DNA of 47,666 nt from Anaerolineales bacterium (GTDB lineage: Bacteria > Chloroflexota > Anaerolineae > Anaerolineales > UBA4823). A model generated the notes under the pieces. The model worked only from the letters and a program-made list of their open reading frames with translations, did no database searches and was not told where the DNA came from. A program made the position numbers and the translations under genes. The stretch lies in assembly GCA_016929095.1 (NCBI GenBank), contig JAFGJM010000035.1, forward strand, positions 1 through 47,666, in the 5' to 3' direction. Below are positions 9,785-16,740 of this stretch, in pieces (the first letter of the stretch is position 1; each line of letters starts with the position of its first letter).

Positions 9785-11011
9785 ATGTCTAAAAGAATTC
9801 TCGTCATTGTATCCATACTGGTTTTGGCAAGCCTGGTTTTAGCGGCATGCCAACCCGCTGCTACCGAAGCTCCAGCCGTTGAAGAACCCGCAGCCGAAGA
9901 ACCCGCAGCCGAAGAACCTGCCGCAGAAGAGCCTGCCGCAGAAGAACCCGCCGGCACGCTTAAGATCGCTATTCTGGCGCCTCTAAGCGGCTCTGTACCA
10001 ACCTTTGGCGTTTCCACTCGCGATGGCGCACTTTTGGCCATTAAAGAATGGAACGAGAAGGGTGGCGTACTTGGTATGCAAATCGAAACGGTTGTTGAAG
10101 ACAGCCAATGCGAAGCTGACCCAAGTGTTAATGCCGCCAACAAAGTCATCGATCAGGATGGCGTGAAATTCATCATCGGCGAAGTTTGCTCCAAAGCCTC
10201 TATTCCCATCTCGGAAATCGCTCAAGAGAAGGGGATTGTTCAAATCAGCCCCACATCAACCAATGAAACCGTGACCTTAAAAGCGGATGGCTCAACCAAA
10301 GAATATGTATTCCGCGCATGCTTCATTGACCCCTTCCAGGGTAAAGTTGGCGCTAAATTCGCTCTCGATAATCTCGGTGCAAAGAATGCTTTCATCCTTT
10401 TCGACCAGGGTAATGACTACGTGCGTGGTTTAGCAGAAGCTTTCGAAGCCACTTTTACAGATAATGGCGGCACAGTTGTCGGTAAAGAGACCTACACAGT
10501 TCAGGATACCGACTTCTCTGCTATTCTGGCAAAAGTTTCTGAAGCCAATCCGGATGTTGTTTACCTGCCCGATTACTACAACATCATCAACCTGGTTACT
10601 GCACAGGCCAAGGAAAAAGGCATTACTGCCCCCTTCATGGGCGGCGATGGTTGGGATTCCGCAGACCTGGATAGGGCTGCTTCCGATGGTGGTTATTACA
10701 CCAACCACTATTCCGATCAGGATACCCGCCAGATCGTTCAAGACTGGGTGAGTAACTACGAAGCTGAGTATGGGGCAGTCCCCGATGCTCTGGCAACCCT
10801 GGCTTACGACGCAGCTAACCTGTTGATTGCCGCTATTGAAGAAGCTGGTGAAGCTGATCCTGCAAAAGTGAAGGATTCTCTGGCTGCAATCAGTTGGGAA
10901 GGCGTTTCTGGAACCATCACTTACGACGAATTTCACAATCCCATTAAAGCCGCAGTCATCCTGCAAGTGAAAGACGGAGAAATCGTCTACGTTGCTACGG
11001 TAGCCCCATAA
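9785..11011 (+). CDS. livK: Branched-chain amino-acid ABC transporter substrate-binding lipoprotein
   Basis: A 408-residue periplasmic-binding-fold (type I, Leu/Ile/Val-binding-like) receptor. The N terminus is a lipoprotein signal: basic MSKR, hydrophobic core, then lipobox LVLAAC with the acylated Cys, so it is anchored to the outer face of the membrane. A repetitive acidic Pro-Ala-Ala-Glu-Glu linker follows, then the mature domain beginning LKIAILAPLSGS with a conserved 'IGEVCSKASIPIS' ligand-lobe segment. I chose ATG 9785 because the Shine-Dalgarno AAGGAGGAGG (9769-9778) abuts the ATG at 9779 but has ideal 6-nt spacing to 9785. It is the first gene of livK-H-M-G-F; amino acids are the family's usual ligands, but related proteins bind amides or urea, so the exact ligand is uncertain. 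Confidence 0.9.
   Translation: MSKRILVIVSILVLASLVLAACQPAATEAPAVEEPAAEEPAAEEPAAEEPAAEEPAGTLKIAILAPLSGSVPTFGVSTRDGALLAIKEWNEKGGVLGMQIETVVEDSQCEADPSVNAANKVIDQDGVKFIIGEVCSKASIPISEIAQEKGIVQISPTSTNETVTLKADGSTKEYVFRACFIDPFQGKVGAKFALDNLGAKNAFILFDQGNDYVRGLAEAFEATFTDNGGTVVGKETYTVQDTDFSAILAKVSEANPDVVYLPDYYNIINLVTAQAKEKGITAPFMGGDGWDSADLDRAASDGGYYTNHYSDQDTRQIVQDWVSNYEAEYGAVPDALATLAYDAANLLIAAIEEAGEADPAKVKDSLAAISWEGVSGTITYDEFHNPIKAAVILQVKDGEIVYVATVAP
9881..9955 (+). repeat. Five tandem 15-bp units encoding a Glu-Glu-Pro-Ala-Ala linker
   Basis: Units start at 9881, 9896, 9911, 9926 and 9941. The first two are identical (GAAGAACCCGCAGCC) and later ones differ mostly at synonymous positions, so the peptide EEPAA is conserved while the DNA drifts. 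It forms the tether between lipidated Cys and receptor domain. Confidence 0.9.
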
Positions 11012-11031
11012 ATAATTAATCAAAAACTTAC

Positions 11032-11058
11032 AGGGGGCAGTGACTATCACTGCCCCCT
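11032..11058 (+). terminator. Strong intercistronic hairpin between livK and livH (attenuator/stabiliser)
   Basis: A perfect 12-bp stem, AGGGGGCAGTGA (11032-11043) with TCACTGCCCCCT (11047-11058), around a CTA loop. No T tract follows, so full termination is unlikely; such hairpins typically protect the receptor mRNA or reduce read-through so the receptor exceeds the permease. Confidence 0.7.
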
Positions 11059-11080
11059 AATTCAAAGTCTGGATGTAGTT

Positions 11081-12190
11081 ATGGAAATCACATCGCCTTC
11101 GTTCGGTCAAAGGATTATCCAGGGCCGCTGGATCGGAAAGATCGCATTGGTTCTGGTTAGCCTGCTTACAATTTGGTGGGTTGGTAATAAAGCAGCTCAA
11201 TCTCCATCATTGTTTTATCAACAAATAGTCAACGGATTACAGTTAGGATTTGTATATGCGTTGATAGCCCTGGGATATACCATGGTTTATGGGATCGTTA
11301 AATTGATTAACTTTGCCCATGGTGATGTTTTCATGGTGGGCGCGTTTGTCAGTTATTATGCTGTGAGTAAATTCTCATTACATGTCTGGCCTTCTACAAT
11401 TTTTCCTAATATCTCTCCAATTATTTCTGTTGTCCTGGGAACCATTACAGTAGCGATATTATCAATGGTGATTTGTGCTCTTCTGGCAATTGTAATCGAG
11501 CGTATTGCGTACAAACCGCTCCGCAATGCCCCACGTATTTCAGCGCTCATTACAGCTATTGGCGTTTCCTTCTTTCTTGAATATTTTGGCGCGTTAGATT
11601 TTGTGTTCACACCAAATTTCATTACCTATAAACGTCCATTTCAGATATCGATTTGGTATTTGAAAGATGGCTTTCATAAACTCGAATCAGGAACTGCCGC
11701 GCCGGATGGAAGTATCATTTTTTCTAACATATTAATTATCATTATCTTAGCCTCATTATTGTTAGTTTTAGGATTAAACTTTATTGTTATGCGTACGAAG
11801 ATCGGGAAGGCTATGCGCGCGTCCTCCTACGATAAACCCACGGCGCGTTTAATGGGTATTAATGTGGATGGTGTGATCTCGATCACGTTTGCCATTGGCG
11901 CTGCCCTGGCAGGCGCAGCCGGTATTTTATACGCCACAGCTTATCCTCAAGTCTTTTTCTGGATGGGCATTACACCTGGATTGAAAGCGTTTATTGCAGC
12001 GGTGTTGGGGGGTATTGGCAGTATCCCCGGTGCTTTTGTGGGAGCGCTCATCATGGGGCAAGCGGAAGTGCTCAGTGCAGGTTATATTTCCACGCCCATG
12101 CGGGATGCTATTGCCTTCGCCATCTTAATTCTCGTACTTCTGGTTAAACCCACCGGTCTGTACGGTGAACCAGAGCGTGAGAAAGCATAG
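11081..12190 (+). CDS. livH: Branched-chain amino-acid ABC transporter permease
   Basis: A 369-residue integral membrane protein of the LivH family. Diagnostic segments are QQIVNGLQLGFVYALIALGYTMVYGIVKLINFAHGDVFMVGAF, the family's N-terminal signature (residues about 45-85, quoted here in parts: NGLQLGFVYALIALGYTMVY and INFAHGD), and the cytoplasmic coupling loop around AMRASSYDKPTARLMGINVD that contacts the ATPases. About eight hydrophobic segments are present. Residues 1-35 are an extra N-terminal helix before the usual start. It follows the intercistronic hairpin and precedes livM by 17 nt, whose ribosome site is GGGAGG. It forms the heteromeric channel with LivM. Confidence 0.93.
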   Translation: MEITSPSFGQRIIQGRWIGKIALVLVSLLTIWWVGNKAAQSPSLFYQQIVNGLQLGFVYALIALGYTMVYGIVKLINFAHGDVFMVGAFVSYYAVSKFSLHVWPSTIFPNISPIISVVLGTITVAILSMVICALLAIVIERIAYKPLRNAPRISALITAIGVSFFLEYFGALDFVFTPNFITYKRPFQISIWYLKDGFHKLESGTAAPDGSIIFSNILIIIILASLLLVLGLNFIVMRTKIGKAMRASSYDKPTARLMGINVDGVISITFAIGAALAGAAGILYATAYPQVFFWMGITPGLKAFIAAVLGGIGSIPGAFVGALIMGQAEVLSAGYISTPMRDAIAFAILILVLLVKPTGLYGEPEREKA

Positions 12191-12207
12191 GTCGGGAGGA
12201 AACAACC

Positions 12208-13506
12208 ATGTTAAAAAATAAAACTACTCTCGGCTTTCTTAGCGTAGCGATATTCGTCATCTTATTAGTGCACGTGTTGGTAGATCAAGGGATTTTAAAT
12301 TCCTTCTGGTACACCATTTTACGCATTGGCGCAGTGATGACCATTGTTAGTCTGGGGTTGAATTTAATTTACGGTATCAATGGTCAATTTTCGTTAGGTC
12401 AGTGGGGATTTTACGCCATTGGCGCATATGCTGCAGCAGATGTTACTTATCGCTGGTCGCAATTACATAGTGCATCTGGGCTGGTTATCCTGCTTCTTGT
12501 TTTGCTTTTTGTGGGGGGATTTTACCTGATTATTGGGCGGGTTTTATCGAAAATTCGCGGGTTAGACTCACTCTCCGCCTTTGCCATCTACCTGGCAGGG
12601 ACAATCCTGGCCGCGATCCTTGCGATTGCTTTAGGAAAAATACTCATCGATCCTGTGACAGCTATGTTAACCTACCTGCCGGCTAACATTGCCATGCAAT
12701 TGGTATTTTTACTGGCCATATTATTAGCAGGTATTTTAGCAGCTGAAGTAAGCTACCTTCTCGGTCTGCCCGTGCTGACCCTTGGGTCGGATTATTTCGG
12801 TATCGCCACACTTGGTTTCACGATCATTGTGAAAGTGCTATTAGATAATTCCGACACATTGCTCGGGTTTGCTGAAATGAAGGGGGCGCGTGGTATGGTA
12901 GGTATTCCCAAGCTTTCCTCTTGGCTTTGGGTAGCTTCATTTGTGCTGATCATAGTAGTCCTAACCCGTAACTTGCTGCAATCTTCTCATGGGCGTGCGA
13001 TTATATCTGTTCGAGAAGATGAAATTGCAGCCAAAGCAATGGGTATCGATATTGCCAGCCAAAAGACAATCACCTTTGTGATTGGCAGTCTGTTCGCCGG
13101 ACTGGCAGGCGGATTATATGCCCATGTCAATGGCTTCTTGCACCCCAATACCTTCAACTTCATTAAATCATTTGACCCCATGATCATCATCGTTTTTGGC
13201 GGATTAGGAAGCATTACAGGTACTGTGGTTGCTTCATTTACATGGGCGCTGGTATTGGAGGGTTTTTTACGTCTCTTTCTTCCGGAAGGATTTGAAACCT
13301 GGCGCTTTGTCGTTTATCCATTACTCTTATTGATCATGATGCTGTTACGCCCGCAAGGATTGTTTGGCACCTATGAATTTCCATTTCTCCAGCAAATCTT
13401 GCCTCCTGCGCTTAAATTAAAAGCCAACAATATGCATACCACGGAAGCTGAAACAGCTTCTTCTAACTCCAATGAATCTACGTCATCCACCGGAGGGGCA
13501 TCATGA
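12208..13506 (+). CDS. livM: Branched-chain amino-acid ABC transporter permease
   Basis: A 432-residue LivM-family permease. The hallmark segment is LNLIYGINGQFSLGQWGFYAIGAYAAA (residues about 50-76; key pieces NLIYGINGQFSLGQ and GAYAA). The coupling loop is GRAIISVREDEIAAKAMGID, followed by the family's FVIGSLFAGLAGGLYAH helix. About ten membrane helices are expected. An insertion of roughly 60 hydrophobic residues (about 95-170) relative to typical LivM accounts for its larger size. The Ser/Thr/Glu-rich C-terminal tail is unusual and probably cytoplasmic. It overlaps livG by 4 nt (ATGA), indicating translational coupling. Confidence 0.93.
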   Translation: MLKNKTTLGFLSVAIFVILLVHVLVDQGILNSFWYTILRIGAVMTIVSLGLNLIYGINGQFSLGQWGFYAIGAYAAADVTYRWSQLHSASGLVILLLVLLFVGGFYLIIGRVLSKIRGLDSLSAFAIYLAGTILAAILAIALGKILIDPVTAMLTYLPANIAMQLVFLLAILLAGILAAEVSYLLGLPVLTLGSDYFGIATLGFTIIVKVLLDNSDTLLGFAEMKGARGMVGIPKLSSWLWVASFVLIIVVLTRNLLQSSHGRAIISVREDEIAAKAMGIDIASQKTITFVIGSLFAGLAGGLYAHVNGFLHPNTFNFIKSFDPMIIIVFGGLGSITGTVVASFTWALVLEGFLRLFLPEGFETWRFVVYPLLLLIMMLLRPQGLFGTYEFPFLQQILPPALKLKANNMHTTEAETASSNSNESTSSTGGAS

Positions 13507-14369
13507 CTGATATTGTAAATACCACTTCTCCATCCCCGGTGGAAACAATGAATTCCAAATCCAAAGTTTTAGAAATAACCAAATTGAATAAATCCTTTGG
13601 TGGTTTGCGCGCCGTAAAAGAATTTGACATGAACATCAATAAAGGCGAATTAATGGGTTTGATTGGGCCAAACGGAGCCGGGAAAACCACTGTATTCAAT
13701 TTGATTACCGGAATTTATGAACTGACTTCAGGGAATATTGTGTTCAATGACACGAACCTGATTGGTATGTTGCCGCATCAAATCACGCAACTTGGAATTG
13801 CACGGACTTTCCAAAACATTCGCCTTTTTCCCAACCTGACTGTATTGGATAATGTTCGTATTGCATACCATGCCCATGCCGGTTACGGTATGATGGATGC
13901 TATCTTGCGTACTCCGAAATTCCTTGAAAACGAAAAGATGTTGACTGAAAAAACCCAAGAATTTCTCAGTGTGTTCAATTTGCATGACCGGCAGGGAGAA
14001 ATTGCCCGCAACCTTCCCTATGGCGAACAACGCCGCCTGGAAATTGCGCGTGCCCTGGCTGCCGATCCCCAACTTCTTTTACTCGACGAACCTGCAGCCG
14101 GTATGAATCCGAATGAAGTGGTGTCTTTGATGGACCTCATCCATTTCATACGTGAGAGATTCAACCTGACCATTTTGCTGATCGAACACCAGATGCGGGT
14201 AGTTATGGGAATTTGCGAACGTATCACCGTCATGGATTTTGGTGAAATTATCGCCCGCGGTACACCCGACGAGATCCAAGCCAATCCGAAGGTGATTGAA
14301 GCTTACCTGGGTCGCGGCGCTGCGGCTCTAGCTCAGAAATTAAGTGAGAAACGCACCAATGTTGCTTGA
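13503..14369 (+). CDS. livG: Branched-chain amino-acid ABC transporter ATP-binding protein
   Basis: A 288-residue ABC ATPase of the LivG type. Walker A is GPNGAGKTT, the Q-loop region is ARTFQNIRLFPNLTVLDNV, the signature region is LPYGEQRRLEIARAL, Walker B is LLLLDEPAAGMNP, and the switch His lies in LLIEHQMRVVM. The AGMNP sequence after Walker B and the long helical insertion are typical of LivG rather than LivF. A roughly 17-residue N-terminal extension precedes the ABC core. The start overlaps livM by 4 nt and the 3' end overlaps livF by 11 nt. It drives import through LivH/LivM together with LivF. Confidence 0.95.
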   Translation: MTDIVNTTSPSPVETMNSKSKVLEITKLNKSFGGLRAVKEFDMNINKGELMGLIGPNGAGKTTVFNLITGIYELTSGNIVFNDTNLIGMLPHQITQLGIARTFQNIRLFPNLTVLDNVRIAYHAHAGYGMMDAILRTPKFLENEKMLTEKTQEFLSVFNLHDRQGEIARNLPYGEQRRLEIARALAADPQLLLLDEPAAGMNPNEVVSLMDLIHFIRERFNLTILLIEHQMRVVMGICERITVMDFGEIIARGTPDEIQANPKVIEAYLGRGAAALAQKLSEKRTNVA

Positions 14370-15066
14370 AGTAAAAGACCTCAATGTATATTATGGCGCT
14401 ATTCATGCCCTGCAGGGTATTAATTTCCATCTTAATGAAGGTGAAGTTGTTACCCTGATTGGAGCAAACGGCGCGGGTAAATCCACGACCCTCAATACGA
14501 TCTCCGGATTATTGCGAGCCCGCTCAGGAAACATCGTTTATAAAGACAAAGATATTTCCTTGACTCCTGCTGAAGAGATCGTCCGCATGGGAATTTCCCA
14601 ATCACCCGAAGGACGCAAAATATTCGCTACTCTCACTGTGATGGAAAATCTGGAAATGGGCGGATACCTCAAGACGAAAGAAGAGATCAATAGCGGTCTG
14701 ATGCGCGTGTTCCGCAGTTTCCCCAGATTGAAAGAACGTCAAAATCAATTAGGCGGCACCCTTTCGGGGGGGGAACAACAAATGTTGGCTATGGGTCGTG
14801 CTTTAATGTCCCAACCTTCTGTGTTGCTTTTAGATGAACCTTCCATGGGATTGTCTCCCATTTTAGTCGAAGAGATCTTCAATATCATCCAGGAAATCAA
14901 CTCTCAAGGCACCAGTATTCTGCTGGTAGAACAAAACGCCCAGATGGCTCTATCTGTTGCACACCGCGGCTATGTCATTGAGACCGGGAGTATTACTTTG
15001 GAAGGAAAATCTAGCGACTTGTTACATAATCCCGACGTAATAAAATCCTACCTCGGCGGGCATTAA
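14359..15066 (+). CDS. livF: Branched-chain amino-acid ABC transporter ATP-binding protein
   Basis: A 235-residue ABC ATPase of the LivF type. It begins MLLEVKDLNVYYGAIHALQG, has Walker A GANGAGKSTT, the family-specific Q-loop region ISQSPEGRKIFATLTVMENL, signature LSGGEQQMLAMGRAL, Walker B VLLLDEPSMGLSP and switch ILLVEQNAQMAL. I chose ATG 14359 over the upstream GTG 14344 because it starts at the conserved family N terminus and overlaps livG by only 11 nt. It is the last gene of the operon, followed by a strong terminator. Substrate specificity lies with the receptor, not here. Confidence 0.95.
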   Translation: MLLEVKDLNVYYGAIHALQGINFHLNEGEVVTLIGANGAGKSTTLNTISGLLRARSGNIVYKDKDISLTPAEEIVRMGISQSPEGRKIFATLTVMENLEMGGYLKTKEEINSGLMRVFRSFPRLKERQNQLGGTLSGGEQQMLAMGRALMSQPSVLLLDEPSMGLSPILVEEIFNIIQEINSQGTSILLVEQNAQMALSVAHRGYVIETGSITLEGKSSDLLHNPDVIKSYLGGH

Positions 15067-15092
15067 CATAACTCCGTATATATAATAAAAAA

Positions 15093-15126
15093 AAGAACCA
15101 GGATTTTTTCCTGGTTCTTCTCTTTT
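15093..15126. terminator. Bidirectional Rho-independent terminator after livF
   Basis: AAGAACCAGGA (15093-15103) pairs perfectly with TCCTGGTTCTT (15109-15119), 11 bp around a T loop. A run of A precedes it and a T-rich stretch follows, so it can serve livF and the convergent small gene. Confidence 0.85.
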
Positions 15127-15137
15127 AATATAATGGG

Positions 15138-15497
15138 TTACGCAATAATCAATGAACGGACATCCGGTTTATCAAGCCGGATTAGAAACCATGTGGAAAT
15201 GGCCATGGATACGGTCGCCATAAGTATGTAAGAAATATCCCATCCATTCCCGTCAATACGTAGGGCGTGAGGAAAAAGCATCATCATTCTGATGATGATA
15301 TTCAACCCTTGAATAAAAATACTCATGGATAACGCCCACGAACGGCCACGCCATAATCCAAAGCCTAACAGCGCAAAAACAAATGCGACAATTCCAAAAA
15401 TCGACAACCCGGCGGAGATTGTGTCCAATGGAAAAATGACAATTGGGATAATCTGTAGCAATATAATCGGAATTAAAAACTTCTTTTGTGGCATCAT
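15138..15497 (-). CDS. Small membrane protein of unknown function
   Basis: A 119-residue protein with four hydrophobic segments: FLIPIILLQIIPIVIFPL, GLSIFGIVAFVFALLGFGLW, WALSMSIFIQGLNIIIRMMM and SYILMATVSMAISTWFLI. A GLWRGRSWA-type motif between helices 2 and 3 is common in small uncharacterised membrane proteins related to DUF2127-like families, but I cannot assign one firmly. It has no functional neighbours on its strand; it shares the bidirectional terminator with livF and is divergent from cinA. Confidence 0.6.
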   Translation of the reverse strand: MMPQKKFLIPIILLQIIPIVIFPLDTISAGLSIFGIVAFVFALLGFGLWRGRSWALSMSIFIQGLNIIIRMMMLFPHALRIDGNGWDISYILMATVSMAISTWFLIRLDKPDVRSLIIA

Positions 15498-15542
15498 ACT
15501 ACTCCTGGCTAATTTTGTGAATTCTATCAGTGGGTTATGATG

Positions 15543-15571
15543 CTGTCAATAGTAATTGCCAATGGTAGAAT
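15543..15571 (+). promoter_or_regulatory. Predicted promoter of the cinA operon
   Basis: CTGTCA (15543-15548), 17-nt spacer, TAGAAT (15566-15571). The leader would be only about 11 nt, including AGGA just before ATG 15589. Confidence 0.5.
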
Positions 15572-15588
15572 ATAAGTGGACATAGGAT

Positions 15589-16731
15589 ATGCCATCAGCA
15601 GAAATAATCACCATCGGAACCGAACTGTTACTGGGTGATATCTTAGACACCAATACCCAATACCTGGCACAAACTTTGCGCGAAAACGGTATTGACCTGT
15701 ATCGCACCACCACCATCGGCGATAACATGCAACGTATTGCGCAAGCCATTCGGGAATCTCTATCCCGGGCAGAAATTATCATTACCACAGGCGGCCTTGG
15801 CCCCACCGTCGATGATCCTACCAGGGATGCGGTAGCACTGGCGTTCAATGTAAAGACTGAATTCCACCCCGAACTATGGGAACAAATTCAAGAACGTTTT
15901 GCACGATATGCTCGTCAACCCACCGAAAACAATAAACGCCAGGCATATATCCCCCAGGGGGCTATTGCCGTTGCCAATCCGGTTGGTACAGCCCCGGCTT
16001 TTTTTATCGAAAATATGCAGCAGACTCTCATTTCCCTCCCCGGAGTTCCTCAGGAGATGGAATACCTGACGAAACATTTCGTAATAAATTATCTTCGTCA
16101 GCAGTATCAAATAAAAACCACGATTCTCACAAAGGTTCTTCACACCGCGGGAATTGGCGAATCGCAGCTCGATAATTATATTGGCGATTTGGAAACCCTT
16201 TCCAATCCTACGGTAGGTTTGGCTGCTCATTCCGGTCAGGTAGATATTCGTATCACCGTTAAAGCCGAAAATCCTGAAACCGCGACCCAATTGATCGATG
16301 GATTGGAAACAGAAATCCGCAGCCGGGTCGATCAATGGATTTATGGTGCAGACCATGAAACCCTGGAATTTGCAGCAACGGAAGTGTTGGCAAACAAAGG
16401 CTGGAAACTCGCCACCCTTGAAGCCGGCTCTCAAGGCGAATTGGCTGGCCGGTTTGCATCCTTCGACGAAGTGTTCATAGGGGGCGAAATTATCACTGAC
16501 CTCCCCCAACCAAACGATTTTGAGAAAATCGTAAAAACATACCGGGAACAGCGCGCCGCCGATGTGTGTCTGGGCGTTGCTATTTACCCGCAAAATGAAA
16601 AGCAAGACGTTTTGATTGTTATAATTACACCCACAGGTTTACAAACACATCATCGCCCCTTTGGTGGGCCTCCACGATATACCGTCCGCTGGGCAATCAA
16701 TCATTCCATAAACCTTATTCGTAACTTATAG
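15589..16731 (+). CDS. cinA: CinA-family protein with a degenerate C-terminal deamidase domain
   Basis: A 380-residue protein. Residues 1-170 form the MoCF-binding/COG1058 domain (IITIGTELLLGDILDTNTQY and ITTGGLGPTVDDPTRDAVA), which in characterised CinA proteins hydrolyses ADP-ribose. The linker domain follows. The C-terminal PncC domain should hydrolyse nicotinamide mononucleotide using the Ser of a TAESCTGG motif; here the aligned stretch is TLEAGSQGELA (276-286), so the catalytic Ser appears to be replaced by Ala279 and the second glycine of the loop is missing. The N-terminal domain looks intact. It is the first gene of a likely three-gene operon with 9-nt gaps, leading to the deaminase-CYTH and IMPase genes. 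Confidence 0.88.
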   Translation: MPSAEIITIGTELLLGDILDTNTQYLAQTLRENGIDLYRTTTIGDNMQRIAQAIRESLSRAEIIITTGGLGPTVDDPTRDAVALAFNVKTEFHPELWEQIQERFARYARQPTENNKRQAYIPQGAIAVANPVGTAPAFFIENMQQTLISLPGVPQEMEYLTKHFVINYLRQQYQIKTTILTKVLHTAGIGESQLDNYIGDLETLSNPTVGLAAHSGQVDIRITVKAENPETATQLIDGLETEIRSRVDQWIYGADHETLEFAATEVLANKGWKLATLEAGSQGELAGRFASFDEVFIGGEIITDLPQPNDFEKIVKTYREQRAADVCLGVAIYPQNEKQDVLIVIITPTGLQTHHRPFGGPPRYTVRWAINHSINLIRNL

Positions 16732-16740
16732 GGAGAAACC

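Noticed and set aside
9881..9955. Tandem repeats considered as a CRISPR or VNTR array
   Set aside because: They are in frame, contiguous without spacers and encode the EEPAA linker of a lipoprotein.
10430..11050. Long antisense open frame opposite livK
   Set aside because: It is a shadow frame of a clearly coding receptor gene, with Cys/Val-rich low-quality product.
15874..16605. Long antisense open frame (243 codons) opposite cinA
   Set aside because: No ribosome site, no recognisable domain; it mirrors the codon pattern of the true gene.
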